In this document: positions 42,539 to 51,693 of the stretch, piece by piece
How the letters are laid out: the number at the start of each line of letters is the position of its first letter
Position numbering within the stretch: position 1 is the stretch's first letter
From: an uncultured Microbacteriaceae bacterium
GTDB taxonomy: Bacteria; Actinomycetota; Actinomycetes; Actinomycetales; Microbacteriaceae
DNA: 64,000 nt
Assembly: GCA_937872445.1 (NCBI GenBank)
Contig: CALMSL010000141.1
Coordinates: 1-64,000, forward strand
Direction of reading: 5' to 3'
Position numbers and translations under genes: made by a program
Notes under the pieces: generated by a model
The model's input: only the letters and a program-made list of their open reading frames with translations
What the model was told of the DNA's origin: nothing
Database searches by the model: none

Positions 42539-43977
42539 TCGAGGTCACCGCCCTCCAACTCAAACTGGCTCTCCTTTCGCGCTGCCGCCTCCTTTTGGAA
42601 ATCAATATCCCGCGCAACTATGAGGTACACGCCACCGGCAACGATGAGCCCGATGGCGAAGGAGAAGTCCGCGCCCCCGATCGCGTTGGCAATCGGTCCC
42701 GTGAACACATCGGGCAAGGAAATGAAAGGGACCATGGCGAAGAACCCAGCAAAGTACGCGACGAGACCTCGCCAGGACCAACGCTTGTATATTCCGTTCG
42801 GCTTGAAGATCTCTGTAATGGCGTACTTTCCGTGGCGGACAAAATAGAAATCGACGAGATTCACTGCGGTCCACGGAATCAGGAAGTAAAGCATGAGCAA
42901 CACGAGGTTGTTGAAGCTTCCCAGATAATCTTCGGGAAGGAACAGGGATATAACCACGACCAGCACACCGATCACTATGAGGGCAATCACTCGCGTTCTC
43001 CGTGTTGCCGGCACACGCCGGAAGGCGTCGATCCCGCTGATGCTCGTGAGCATCGCCCCATATGCGTTTACGCCCATAATCGAGATCAGCGCAGCGGATG
43101 CGATCAATACGACGATGGTCCCGAATCCTGGGAAGAAGTTGTCACCAACCTGCTTGACCGTCATGATGGCGTCCACGTTGGGGAGACGGCTAGCAAGGAC
43201 CGATCCCAAGCCCATCAGCCACACTGCAGATGCTACCGCCCCAACATAGGTGTAGAAGATCAATTTCGGCGCTGACGACCGAGGCGGAAGGTATCGGGAA
43301 TAGTCCGAAACGTAGACTGCGTAGCTGATGTTATAGCCAGCAGCGAGAGAGAACTGAACCAGAAAGGCTGTGAGGTTCCAATCACCGACCTGTTCCGGAG
43401 CCGGTGCGGGCAACGTTGTGAACGCCAGGACGAGCATGATTGCAAACGCGACGATCAGCAAATAGACAAGCCACCGCTGGATGAAATGGAGCAGGTCGTG
43501 GCCGATCACCGCGATACCGATGCCGACTATCGCAACAATCGGATACCAGACCAAGTTTGGAAGGGGCAGTATCAAATCCAAACCCTGTGTCGAGAGCACA
43601 ACGTTGAACACCATAAACCCCACGTATACAAGGACGGTAGCCAAGAAAGGCACGATCGCGCCTCGGCTCCCAAATTGGGCTCGGGATTGAATCATTTGTG
43701 GCATACCCATTCGCGGGCCCTGATTGGCGTGAAACGCCATGAAGAAGGTGCCGAAGCAGGCCCCAAGAACGATCGCCAGGAATGAGTATCCGAGCGAAAG
43801 GCCCATCTGCGGGCCAATGAAGCCAACGAGCATCGTTGGAAGCACGAAATTTCCGGTGAACCAAAATGGGGCCTGATGCCAAAGCTTTCCCCGGCGTTCA
43901 GACCAGGGAATGTAGTCGATGGAATGTGTCTCAACGACAGAGTTGGCGCCGCCTGCCTTTATTCTTACTTCGGACAT
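42535..43977 (-). CDS. NCS1-family purine-cytosine/allantoin/hydantoin-type permease
   Basis: 480 residues with 12 membrane helices. The pattern APFWFTGNFVLPTMLVGFIGPQMGLSLGYSFLAIVLGACFG and the NQGPRMGMPQMIQSRAQFGSRGA loop are NCS1 hallmarks. These sodium- or proton-coupled importers carry purines, cytosine, allantoin, hydantoins or similar nitrogen compounds. AGGAGAC precedes the ATG. Between the amidase and the nitrilase, it probably imports the substrate of this island. Confidence 0.9.
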   Translation of the reverse strand: MSEVRIKAGGANSVVETHSIDYIPWSERRGKLWHQAPFWFTGNFVLPTMLVGFIGPQMGLSLGYSFLAIVLGACFGTFFMAFHANQGPRMGMPQMIQSRAQFGSRGAIVPFLATVLVYVGFMVFNVVLSTQGLDLILPLPNLVWYPIVAIVGIGIAVIGHDLLHFIQRWLVYLLIVAFAIMLVLAFTTLPAPAPEQVGDWNLTAFLVQFSLAAGYNISYAVYVSDYSRYLPPRSSAPKLIFYTYVGAVASAVWLMGLGSVLASRLPNVDAIMTVKQVGDNFFPGFGTIVVLIASAALISIMGVNAYGAMLTSISGIDAFRRVPATRRTRVIALIVIGVLVVVISLFLPEDYLGSFNNLVLLMLYFLIPWTAVNLVDFYFVRHGKYAITEIFKPNGIYKRWSWRGLVAYFAGFFAMVPFISLPDVFTGPIANAIGGADFSFAIGLIVAGGVYLIVARDIDFQKEAAARKESQFELEGGDLE

Positions 43978-44062
43978 CGTTGTCTCCTGACTTCACTAGG
44001 TGGACTGAGATTGAAGAGTTGCGGATCTCTAGATCCTGGTGGTGCTTTGTAGCGTCCGTTTC

Positions 44063-45469
44063 TCAGACGAAGGGGGTGTAGCCGGGCGCATGCTGCGGCC
44101 AGGGATACCGAACCTCCCAACGGGAGGCGAGGTCGAGTAGGGCGAGATCCGTCCAGCGGCGCATGCTGACTTGAATCCCGAATGGAATTCCCTCATCCGT
44201 CAGTCCCGCAGGCAACGAGATCGCTGGCAAGTTCGCAACGTTTTGAACGGCCGTGGAATACACCTCTGGACCGAGCAGGCCCGCTTCGCCGCCGCCGATT
44301 CGTCCATCGACTCCGTATCCGGATACTGCAACAACCGGGGTCACCAATGCCGCGTCGTCGGCGAGGATGTCGTCAAGCCTCGCCACCGCGGAATAGCGGC
44401 GTCGCCGAGCGGCCAAGTAGTCCTCTGCTGAAATCGCAAGCCCACCCGTGAGGAACTCCTGCGTGCTCGGATAGAGTTGCGCGAGATCTCTCTCAATACG
44501 CTCGCGTCCGTAGAGAGACGCATGCTCTGCAGCAGCGATCGTGAACCAGTCCTCGTCAGGACTGTATCCGGGGAAGAACGAGTCTGGATCTCGACGTTCT
44601 GTGGGAATGCGGAGCATATCGACGAGTTGGACGACTGCTCGTTCGAACGCGGAAGAAACATCCTGCGGGAGAGGGCCGAAGTCATCGGTGCGCTCGGCGA
44701 TGATCAATCGGGACGGCGGCCTCGATGGATACAACGAATGCGGCGGTGCCGCCGGGTCTCCGTCAACAGGGCCCGCGACCACGCTGAGGAGAGTTCGGAG
44801 GTCGTCCATGCAGTTCGCCATTAATCCGTCTGTGGAGAACTCAATCCACTCTGGCGCACGTCGCCTGCCGATAACTCCCGTCGTTGGCTTAAACCCGAGA
44901 AGTCCGGTGAACGCGGCGGGTATTCGAGACGAACCTGCCCCGTCGGTCGCTGTCGCAATGGGTACAAGTCCTGCCGACAGTGCTGCCGCAGATCCGCCGC
45001 TCGAGCCGCCAGGCGAACGGTCCAGGTTCCAGGGGTTGCGAGTTGGCCCGAACACAAGATTGTCCGTGAATCCCTCGATGCAAAATTCCGGCACGTTCGA
45101 TTTGCCCTAGGGGATAGCCCCTGCCGCCCGAAGTCGCCCGACGGCGACACCGTCCTGTTCTGCAGGTGGAGCATCGGCGAACCATCGTGAGCCGTGCGTC
45201 GTTGCGAGTCCCTTTACGTCGTCGTTATCTTTCCCAAGAAACGGAATGCCAGCAAGTGGACCAAGCATGATGTTCGACGCGATTGCTCGGTCGACCGCAT
45301 CCGCATCCGCCAATGCCTCTTCCGCACGAAGTGCGACAACAGCATTGAGCTCTTGGTGTTCGGAGATGCCCGCGAGCGAGAGCTCGACAAGTTGCCGCGC
45401 TGTGCGCCGTCCGGTTCGGACAGCTTCTGCGAGCTGAGTCAGCGTCCTGCTGGGTGCTTTCGCGGTCAT
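44063..45469 (-). pseudogene. amidase-signature enzyme interrupted by one in-frame amber codon
   Basis: 469 codons in one frame with a single TAG at 45109-45107. The upstream part ends VGRLRAAGAIP and resumes at once as GKSNVPEFCIEGF, exactly where intact amidases have AGAIPLGKSNVPEF, so TTG (Leu) to TAG explains it. Both halves are otherwise sound: GIPFLGKDNDDVKG (catalytic Lys), GGSSGGSAAALSAG (first Ser) and TDGAGSSRIPA (nucleophile Ser). Reinitiation at the GTG at 45094 would lack the catalytic Lys, so no activity is expected unless the stop is suppressed. It overlaps the ureohydrolase stop. Confidence 0.85.
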
Positions 45470-46416
45470 CGTGTTCCTCCTGAATCACCGGGGCTCATCG
45501 AACACAGCAGTTCGAAGGCGACGTGAGACGCCGCGATACCTGTCAGTTGCGCGTGATCGTACGCTGGAGCCACCTCCACGACGTCCGCTCCGACAACTCG
45601 GTGCTGTCTGAGCTGGCGAAGGAATTCCAGAAGCTCGCGGCTCGTGAGCCCGCCCGCTTCGGGTGTCCCCGTCCCTGGAGCATGTGCCGGGTCCAAAACA
45701 TCAATGTCCACCGAGACGTAGATTGGGCGGTCCCCAAGCCTCGCATGCATGCGCTCAATTGCCGCGGGCATTCCGTCCCGCTCAACTTCGTGGGCTGCAA
45801 TGATCGCAAAGCCAAGGCGGCGGTCATCCTCAAGATCGGCCGGACCGTAGAGCGGACCACGAATGCCTATGTGAAGGCTTGCCGTTAGATCAATGAGCCC
45901 CTCCTCCGATGCACGACGGAACGGTGTACCGTGCGTGATTGGCGCATCGAAGTAGGTGTCCCAGGTATCCAGGTGGGCGTCGAAGTGCACGACAGCAACG
46001 GGCCCGTACTGCTTCGCAACATTTCGCAGCATGGGCAACGCGATCGTGTGGTCACCGCCGATCGTGAGCAACCTTGTGCCGTCGGCAGTGAGTTCAGCGG
46101 CGCGGTCCTCGATCTCTCGAACGGCCTCGTCGATGCTGAACGGGTTGACTGCGATGTCGCCGGCATCCGCGACCTGAAATTCGCTGAAGGGCGAGACATC
46201 GGCCACCTGGTTGTACGGGCGCAGCAGGCGCGATGATTCACGAACATGTGCGGGGCCAAATCTAGCGCCAGGTCGGTAGCTGACCCCCGAATCAAACGGC
46301 ACGCCGACCACGGCAATGTCCGCATGGTCAACGTCCTCGAGCCGCGGCAGGAGCGCAAAGGTTGCAAGGCCCGCATAGCGCGGCGTTCGACTTGAATCCT
46401 GTGGACCTACAAACAT
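45466..46416 (-). CDS. ureohydrolase (agmatinase/guanidinobutyrase family)
   Basis: 316 residues from ATG with GAGGAGG upstream. Manganese ligands are complete: [11 protein letters not shown] (His), [12 protein letters not shown] (Asp, His, Asp) and [19 protein letters not shown] (Asp, Asp). The family removes urea from guanidino compounds such as agmatine or 4-guanidinobutyrate; newer members act on guanidine. The residues that choose among these are not clear here. First gene of the island operon, reading away from the regulator. Confidence 0.85.
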   Translation of the reverse strand: MFVGPQDSSRTPRYAGLATFALLPRLEDVDHADIAVVGVPFDSGVSYRPGARFGPAHVRESSRLLRPYNQVADVSPFSEFQVADAGDIAVNPFSIDEAVREIEDRAAELTADGTRLLTIGGDHTIALPMLRNVAKQYGPVAVVHFDAHLDTWDTYFDAPITHGTPFRRASEEGLIDLTASLHIGIRGPLYGPADLEDDRRLGFAIIAAHEVERDGMPAAIERMHARLGDRPIYVSVDIDVLDPAHAPGTGTPEAGGLTSRELLEFLRQLRQHRVVGADVVEVAPAYDHAQLTGIAASHVAFELLCSMSPGDSGGTR

Positions 46417-46442
46417 TGCGACCTCCTCGTCGGGTGGTGCCC

Positions 46443-46484
46443 ATACTAGAAGGAAGTTGTCGCATGTGCAACATTTATTGCACA
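46443..46484 (-). promoter_or_regulatory. operon promoter with overlapping operator
   Basis: On the minus strand TTGCAC (46471-46466), a 17-base spacer and TAGTAT (46448-46443) form a good promoter for the ureohydrolase operon. The -35 is inside the perfect inverted repeat TGTGCAA-N6-TTGCACA (46465-46484). The XRE-cupin protein encoded on the other side is the likely binder. Confidence 0.7.
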
Positions 46485-46529
46485 AAGTGTTCTCTCTGCT
46501 TGGTCGAGCACCACTTAGACTTTGAAAAT

Positions 46530-47114
46530 ATGCGACCTATTCCTCCCGCTCCGGACACGGCGTCTGTCTCCATTGGGCCCAAGCTGAGAGCTACGCGTCT
46601 CGCACAAGGGCTGACTATTGATCAATTGGCGAGGGCGAGCGGACTTAATAAAGGCTTCATTAGCCGCGTCGAACGCGACGCGACATCGCCGAGCGTCGCC
46701 ACGCTGCTTGCACTTTGCCAAGTACTTTCTCTGCCTATCGGAGCCCTCTTCGAGCCACCCGTTCACGATGTCATTCGACTGGCTGATGCCCCGAAGATTA
46801 ACTTTGGCGGCTCGCTCGTCGACGACCGACTACTCACGCCACGTAGCGAAGGCGGTGTTCAGGTGCTTCGCTCCACGCTCGCGCCAGGGGCCAGCGGTGG
46901 CGCAGAGTTCTATTCGATCGCTTGCGAGGTTGAAGTTCTTCATGTCATTCAGGGTGGCGTGACATTACGGTTCCCGCAGCACGATGTCGAACTAACGGCT
47001 GGGGACACATCCACCTTTGGGGGGCGACAACCCCATACCTGGCTCAATGCCACGTCAGAACAATCCGAAGTGCTCTGGGTTATTGTCCCGGCCGCATGGA
47101 GCGGGTCACGCTAG
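46530..47114 (+). CDS. XRE-family regulator with C-terminal cupin domain
   Basis: 194 residues. An N-terminal helix-turn-helix ([48 protein letters not shown]) is joined to a cupin ([32 protein letters not shown]...[19 protein letters not shown]). This PuuR-like layout senses small molecules such as polyamine or amino-acid derivatives. It is divergent from the ureohydrolase operon. An upstream ATG at 46464 lies in the operator and is unlikely to be the start. Confidence 0.88.
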   Translation: MRPIPPAPDTASVSIGPKLRATRLAQGLTIDQLARASGLNKGFISRVERDATSPSVATLLALCQVLSLPIGALFEPPVHDVIRLADAPKINFGGSLVDDRLLTPRSEGGVQVLRSTLAPGASGGAEFYSIACEVEVLHVIQGGVTLRFPQHDVELTAGDTSTFGGRQPHTWLNATSEQSEVLWVIVPAAWSGSR

Positions 47115-47194
47115 CGAAGCCCCACACCACGGCGGGCTTTTCGGATTGTCGTTCCGTCTCCGGGCATTGAATCGCCTGGCACTCAAAACACCAA

Positions 47195-47440
47195 CACAAT
47201 TTGACAGTGGCGCCAACCACGATCCGGCGCACCCTGAAACGTTCCGGCATTATGATCCCGGAACCGAGAAAGCACCCCAAGTCAACGTTTACCTGTTTCC
47301 AAGCCGAGCAGCCCAACCAGTGCTGGCAATCCGACCTCACCTGCTGGGCAATGTCAGATGGCCCGGAAATTATGATCCTCATCTGGCTGGACGACCACTC
47401 CTGCTACGCCCTGAGTTACATCAGCCAGCACCGCGGTCAC
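47195..47440 (+). pseudogene. IS481/IS3-type transposase fragment
   Basis: About 80 residues align by eye with the integrase-core start of IS481-like transposases: VAPTTIRRTLKRSGIMIPEPRKHPKSTFTCFQAEQPNQCWQSDLT, then DGPEIMILIWLDDHSCYAL. The first catalytic Asp (WQSD) is there, but the second Asp (TDNG) and the Glu are missing and the frame decays after SQHRGHDD. No inverted-repeat ends were found. Confidence 0.7.
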
Positions 47441-47765
47441 GATGATCTGCAACAACTTGGCGAATTCATAATGCACCCTCGATGGGTACGCAAATCCGGC
47501 ACCGGAAATGGCACCTCCCCAAGCGAGACAGTCTCCAACTCGATTGGTGAAAAATCGGTGGCCTGGCCGTCTTCAAGGTTGTTGGAAAGACACGATAGCA
47601 AGAAGGACTAAGGCGCCCGTTTGTCGTTGAGTAACACCGAATCAACACGAGCTCTCCTCAATTAGGAGCGACCACGCCGTCACGCATTCAAACCCATCAT
47701 CCAACATGCGACTTCCAAAACGCCCCGCTCAGTTTGACAGGTAAATGCAGGTCTCGCTACGATAA

Positions 47766-47784
47766 AGTTGCCCGTTGCGCAACT
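47766..47784. promoter_or_regulatory. inverted repeats upstream of the nitronate monooxygenase gene
   Basis: AGTTGC (47766-47771) pairs with GCAACT (47779-47784), and GTTGCGCAAC (47774-47783) is a perfect palindrome. They lie about 90 bases before the ATG and could be an operator. The TTGC/GCAA theme recalls the island operator at 46465-46484. Confidence 0.35.
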
Positions 47785-47870
47785 AATGTTAACTTGGGAT
47801 CAACACTGCATGGTCAGCGCAACCCTAGCGGTTCGATACAGACCACTGTCAAAGGCCCAAGGACTGAATC

Positions 47871-48860
47871 ATGACTAGCGTCACCGAGATTCTCAATATC
47901 GACATACCGATTGTCCAAGCTCCAATTGGCAATGCCTGCACCGTGGACCTAGTCAGCAGCGTGAGCGAAGCGGGAGGTCTGGGTATGTTCGCAGGGTCCT
48001 GGCGAACGCCGTCGGAATTGCGGAACCTAATTCGAGGGGTTCAGGACAAGACCGACAAACCATTCGGCGTCAACCTCGTCTTAGCCTGGCCGGAAGAGCA
48101 GCACTACCTCCTCACCGTCTGCATGGAGGAGAGCGTTCCCGTCATCTCGTTCTTCTGGGGTGACCCTGCACCCTACCTCGCACGCCTCGAGGGCGGTGGG
48201 GTCACCACGCTGCTGACAGTTGCGAGTGCACAGGAGGCGATTCTCGCGCAGGAAGCCGGCATCGACGTGGTCGTCGCCCAAGGCTTCGAGGCCGGGGGCC
48301 ACGTCTGGGGGCAGACAACCACCATGGCTTTGGTGCCTGCTGTCAGGGACGCGGTAACAATCCCTGTGCTCGCGGCGGGTGGCATTGGGGACGCCCGAGG
48401 CGTCGCTGCCGCGATGGCGCTGGGTGCCGACGGGGTTTGGATGGGGACCCGTTTCATTGCGACTCAGGAATCAGACGCTCACCCTGATTACAAGCAGGCG
48501 ATACTCGACGCTGCCGAAACGGACACCTTGTACAACCAGATCTTTGATCTTGGCTGGCCCGGCGCAACACATCGCTCATTGCGAAACCATTCCGTCGACC
48601 TGGCGTTGAGTTCCGCTCCTGGCCAAGAAAGGCCTGGCCGCTCTGACATTCTCGGGACAAAGGAGGGAGGTGTGCCGGTCTTCCGCTACGACGACGCAGA
48701 GCCCCTGGCCGACTGGACGGGCAAGATCAACGAGATGTGTCTGTACTCGGGAATGAGCTGTGGCGTCATCCGCGATATCCCCACCGCTGCAAAATTAGTG
48801 AAAGACCTTTGGTCCTCGACCGCTGGAGTGTTGACGGCCACAGAGGGACGCGTTTCCTAG
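47871..48860 (+). CDS. nitronate monooxygenase
   Basis: 329 residues. This FMN enzyme oxidises alkyl nitronates (or propionate-3-nitronate) to carbonyl compounds plus nitrite. Signatures: PIVQAPIGNACTVDLVSSVSEAGGLGMFAG at the N-terminus, VVAQGFEAGGHVWG with the active-site His region, and VLAAGGIGDARGVAAAMALGADGVWMGTRFIAT for phosphate binding of FMN. AAGGAC precedes the ATG. The stop lies two bases before the right repeat of the island. Confidence 0.88.
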   Translation: MTSVTEILNIDIPIVQAPIGNACTVDLVSSVSEAGGLGMFAGSWRTPSELRNLIRGVQDKTDKPFGVNLVLAWPEEQHYLLTVCMEESVPVISFFWGDPAPYLARLEGGGVTTLLTVASAQEAILAQEAGIDVVVAQGFEAGGHVWGQTTTMALVPAVRDAVTIPVLAAGGIGDARGVAAAMALGADGVWMGTRFIATQESDAHPDYKQAILDAAETDTLYNQIFDLGWPGATHRSLRNHSVDLALSSAPGQERPGRSDILGTKEGGVPVFRYDDAEPLADWTGKINEMCLYSGMSCGVIRDIPTAAKLVKDLWSSTAGVLTATEGRVS

Positions 48861-48862
48861 AT

Positions 48863-48888
48863 TCACCAAGGAAGGGTTGCCATCGGCG
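48863..48888 (+). repeat. right 26-bp direct repeat of the catabolic island
   Basis: Identical to 41291-41316. It begins two bases after the nitronate monooxygenase stop and is followed by the 5' region of the chromosomal lipoprotein gene. Confidence 0.9.
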
Positions 48889-48948
48889 GACCGGCCCTGA
48901 AGACTGGGACGCGCAGACTCCCTCGGCAACGACGACAAGGAGCCCACC

Positions 48949-49563
48949 ATGCCAACGACAGCATCGCGAACAACCTCGCTTTGGGCGCTCATGATCGCCG
49001 CGGTCACCGTCACCGGTGTCGTCGGCTGCTCGGGCGGTTCCGACACCGCCGACCCCGCCCCGCCCGGCTCCAGCGACGACAGCTCCTCGGCCGACGACGC
49101 CGAGACCGCCGAGCCCGGATGCCTCATCGGCGACTGGGTCGCATCCGGCGCCGGCCTGGAAAATTGGTATCGATCCTTCCTCCCCGACGCGGGCATCATC
49201 CTGAATTCGGCGCTCGGGGAGATCCTGTTGTCGTTCTCCGACGCCGATTTCATCTACACCACGCGCGAGATCACGCTTTCGCTGTCGATCGCGGAACAGG
49301 ATGCCGTGACCCGGATTACCGGCGGTGTCGCCGGCACGTACGACGCGTCCTCGGGTGGCATCATGTCCTCGTCAGTCGACTCGAGCGACCTCACCGGGTC
49401 GGCCACGGTGAGCGGCATCACGCTCACGACCGAGGATTTGGGAATCGACCTGACGGATGCCGGCTCGTTCGTCGGATATGAGTGCACGGGCGGAAAGCTC
49501 ATCCTCGAAACCCAAAGCGCAGGGACGGGCACGGCCGTTCTCGAACTCGAGCCAGCGAGTTAG
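48949..49563 (+). CDS. putative lipoprotein of unknown function
   Basis: 204 residues. Signal with lipobox VVGC, then a Ser/Asp/Ala-rich linker (to about residue 55) and a beta-rich domain with one Cys pair (EPGCLIGDW and GYECTGG). AAGGAG precedes the ATG. GDW opening and LxLE closing suggest a small lipocalin-like barrel, but I do not recognise a family. High GC shows the return to chromosomal sequence. Confidence 0.7.
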   Translation: MPTTASRTTSLWALMIAAVTVTGVVGCSGGSDTADPAPPGSSDDSSSADDAETAEPGCLIGDWVASGAGLENWYRSFLPDAGIILNSALGEILLSFSDADFIYTTREITLSLSIAEQDAVTRITGGVAGTYDASSGGIMSSSVDSSDLTGSATVSGITLTTEDLGIDLTDAGSFVGYECTGGKLILETQSAGTGTAVLELEPAS

Positions 49564-49572
49564 CGACCTAAG

Positions 49573-50037
49573 TCACGTCGCACGGGGGTCTTTCCTGGGG
49601 TTCTCCAGTCCTGCGAGAGTGCGCAGCGCCTGGAGACCGTGAGGGGTTCCGGGCCAATGGCGTTCGAGAGCGTCGATTCCTGCGTGTTTGGTGGCGTACC
49701 TCAGCGCTATGGCCACGATGATCGCGTCGTCAACGTAGCCAACGATCGGAATGAAGTCCGGAATGATGTCGATGGGTACCAGCAAATAGACCAGAAGGGC
49801 CGCCAGCCAGATCCGCACGCCGCGGGGAACGCTGGGATCCGTGACAAGCAATCGCAGGAGTCTGATTACGTCCGGCACGAGCCGGAGGGCGTCGCGCAAT
49901 CGCGTCTTGTCGGGCTGGTTTCGCGAGATCCACAGGAGGCATCCGACCAAACCCACCCACAGCAGCGCAACCCCGCCGGCGACGCTGAGGAGAATTTGCC
50001 ACCACGTCACGGTCACGGGCGCCTCGCCCCCGTGCAT
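49573..50037 (-). CDS. DUF1232 (YkvA-like) membrane protein
   Basis: 154 residues. One N-terminal membrane helix (ILLSVAGGVALLWVGLVGCLLWI) and the DUF1232 core VRIWLAALLVYLLVPIDIIPDFIPIVGYVDDAIIVAIALRYATK. Function of the family is unknown. Convergent with the lipoprotein and 14 bases downstream of the MFS gene. Confidence 0.88.
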   Translation of the reverse strand: MHGGEAPVTVTWWQILLSVAGGVALLWVGLVGCLLWISRNQPDKTRLRDALRLVPDVIRLLRLLVTDPSVPRGVRIWLAALLVYLLVPIDIIPDFIPIVGYVDDAIIVAIALRYATKHAGIDALERHWPGTPHGLQALRTLAGLENPRKDPRAT

Positions 50038-50050
50038 AGACGACTGGGTC

Positions 50051-51277
50051 TCACATTTCGCCCTTCTCGGCTGAGAATTGTGTCGCGATTCTTCTCCCGC
50101 TCATCGTCAGAAGCAGCCCGATCGCCACGACCTGGATTGCGACGGTCATGTAAATGAGCAGGGGTAGCGCGACGTCGTAGAGTGCCCCCGCCAGGGCACC
50201 GCCGACTGCGGTGGCACCTCCGACGATCGCCGCGAAAATCCCGTAGGCGGTGCTGCGCCTGTGAACGTCCACGATGTCGGCGACGGTGGCGCGAAGGGTG
50301 GATTCCTGGATTCCCAGTGCGATTCCCCACAGTAACGAGCCGACGATTGCTGCGAGGATGCCGCCGGTGAAGGCGAAAGCCGGCACAGTCGCGGCGACAA
50401 TGGGGAGCACGATGAGCACTCGCGGGCCGAATCTGTCATAGGCCCACCCGGTGGCCAGGGCAGCGAGTCCGTCCGCAACCATGACGGCGGCGTAAAGCAC
50501 GGGCACGGCAGGTGAGGGAAGCAGGTTTGCTTCCACGATGTGAAACGAGATGAGCCCGAACGTGGCAAAGCCCGCCATCGTGGTCGCGGTAAATCCTGCA
50601 TAGAGCCAGAACACGCCCGGGAGTCGACCGATCGGCTTGTGCTCGACGGGTGAGCGATGTGGTGAGACTTCGAAATCCATCGGGTGCCGGGCGCGGGAAC
50701 GCAGCCAGACCAACAGCCCCAGAGCGGCCACTCCCGGCAACGCGAGGACAGCGAGTGCTGGGCCGTATTGGACCCCGGTGACTGCCAGCATGCCAGCGAC
50801 GACGAGCGGACCAATGATTGCCCCGAATTGGTCCAGCGCCTCGTGCACGGCGAAACCTCGCCCTCGGCCGGTGGCGGATGTCGCGTAGGACAACAGGGCA
50901 TCCTTGGCCGGGGATCGCACGGCTTTCCCAACCCGCTCAAGGACGATGAGTCCACACGCGACCCACAGCGCGCCAGAGTAGCCCCGAGTCGGAACGCTGA
51001 CGAGAGTAAGGGCATAGCCTGCAATAGTCCACGCCCAGAACCGGCGGGTTCGGTCGGCGAGCGGCCCGGACACCAAACGCAGGAGAAGCGCAGCGGCCTC
51101 CCCGACACCGGTGACGATGCCCACGATGAGGCCCGTCGCGCCGAATGCGGCCAGCAGCGGTCCGGTTACCGATCGCGCCCCTTCGTACACGAAGTCGGCC
51201 AGAAGGCTGACCGTGCCAAACGTGAGAATGAATCGCCATGCGGTAATCCGCAGCGTGCCCGCTGGGTGCTTCGGCAT
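50051..51277 (-). CDS. MFS transporter
   Basis: 408 residues with about 12 membrane helices. It has GPLADRTRRFWAW between helices 2 and 3 and KAVRSPAKDALLSYA, typical of a small drug/metabolite exporter group found beside DUF1232 genes. The substrate is unknown. Last chromosomal gene before the element border. Confidence 0.82.
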   Translation of the reverse strand: MPKHPAGTLRITAWRFILTFGTVSLLADFVYEGARSVTGPLLAAFGATGLIVGIVTGVGEAAALLLRLVSGPLADRTRRFWAWTIAGYALTLVSVPTRGYSGALWVACGLIVLERVGKAVRSPAKDALLSYATSATGRGRGFAVHEALDQFGAIIGPLVVAGMLAVTGVQYGPALAVLALPGVAALGLLVWLRSRARHPMDFEVSPHRSPVEHKPIGRLPGVFWLYAGFTATTMAGFATFGLISFHIVEANLLPSPAVPVLYAAVMVADGLAALATGWAYDRFGPRVLIVLPIVAATVPAFAFTGGILAAIVGSLLWGIALGIQESTLRATVADIVDVHRRSTAYGIFAAIVGGATAVGGALAGALYDVALPLLIYMTVAIQVVAIGLLLTMSGRRIATQFSAEKGEM

Positions 51278-51441
51278 GACCCAATGCTTTCACTGAATCG
51301 ACGGGACTTCAGCCCCGGAGCCAGCGGAACTCTTCGGTCCCGTCTGCGGAAACGATTCGACGCCATGGGACGCGGGTGCCAAGGAATTGCCTCCGCCACG
51401 GCGGCAAACTCCGCTACCTCGTGACGGCCGACTTCGCAGGC

Positions 51442-51472
51442 GCCGCGACTCTGTTATGAACGAAGTCGCGGC
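51442..51472. terminator. 9-bp inverted repeat near the element border
   Basis: GCCGCGACT (51442-51450) pairs with AGTCGCGGC (51464-51472) over 13 bases. No U-tract. It lies 34 bases outside the left att repeat and could have been a terminator for the interrupted region. Confidence 0.35.
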
Positions 51473-51505
51473 TCAACTACCAACGATGTCTCGACTCAGA
51501 AAGTT

Positions 51506-51527
51506 GTGCGCGAGGGGGGACTTGAAC
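51506..51527. repeat. left att repeat of the tRNA-Leu element
   Basis: 22 bases (GTGCGCGAGGGGGG then ACTTGAAC) identical to 62754-62775, which forms the 3' end of the tRNA-Leu gene. Confidence 0.92.
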
Positions 51528-51645
51528 TGCACGGCACCCTACAACGCCCCATGACGCGGAGGGGCATCAAACCGCATGATTCCGCGGTTTCTGCGAGGCC
51601 CACCTGTGGATAACTGCACCGCGATTCACAACCTAGCAGCGTCGG

Positions 51646-51667
51646 TAGCACATGAGTTAGCACATGA
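51646..51667 (+). repeat. left paired AGCACAT arm sites
   Basis: AGCACAT at 51647-51653 and 51659-51665, starts 12 bases apart. The same pair with the same 12-base period lies inside the right end (62674-62692). Such paired direct repeats flanking att cores are typical arm-type integrase sites. Confidence 0.65.
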
Positions 51668-51693
51668 AATCGGGCCGGATCACGAGAAGCGGC

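Larger units (their letters stand above)
47115..47870. other. 756-bp region with transposase remnant and regulatory repeats
   Basis: Apart from the remnant at about 47195-47440 and the inverted repeats at 47766-47784, nothing coding is seen. The lower GC and the remnant suggest this was a join point between two imported segments, the regulator operon and the nitronate monooxygenase. Confidence 0.5.
41291..48888. mobile_element. catabolic genomic island bounded by 26-bp direct repeats
   Basis: 7.6 kb lying between the S4 gene and a lipoprotein gene that were probably neighbours before insertion. The base composition is visibly lower in GC than on either side. Contents: nitrilase, NCS1 permease, amidase (broken), ureohydrolase, XRE-cupin regulator, transposase remnant, nitronate monooxygenase. 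No intact recombinase is inside, so the island is fixed or moved in trans. Confidence 0.7.

Noticed and set aside
46464..46529. ATG at 46464 as start of the XRE-cupin regulator
   Set aside because: It would add a Cys-rich leader ([12 protein letters not shown]) encoded by the operator palindrome; the helix-turn-helix needs nothing before 46530.
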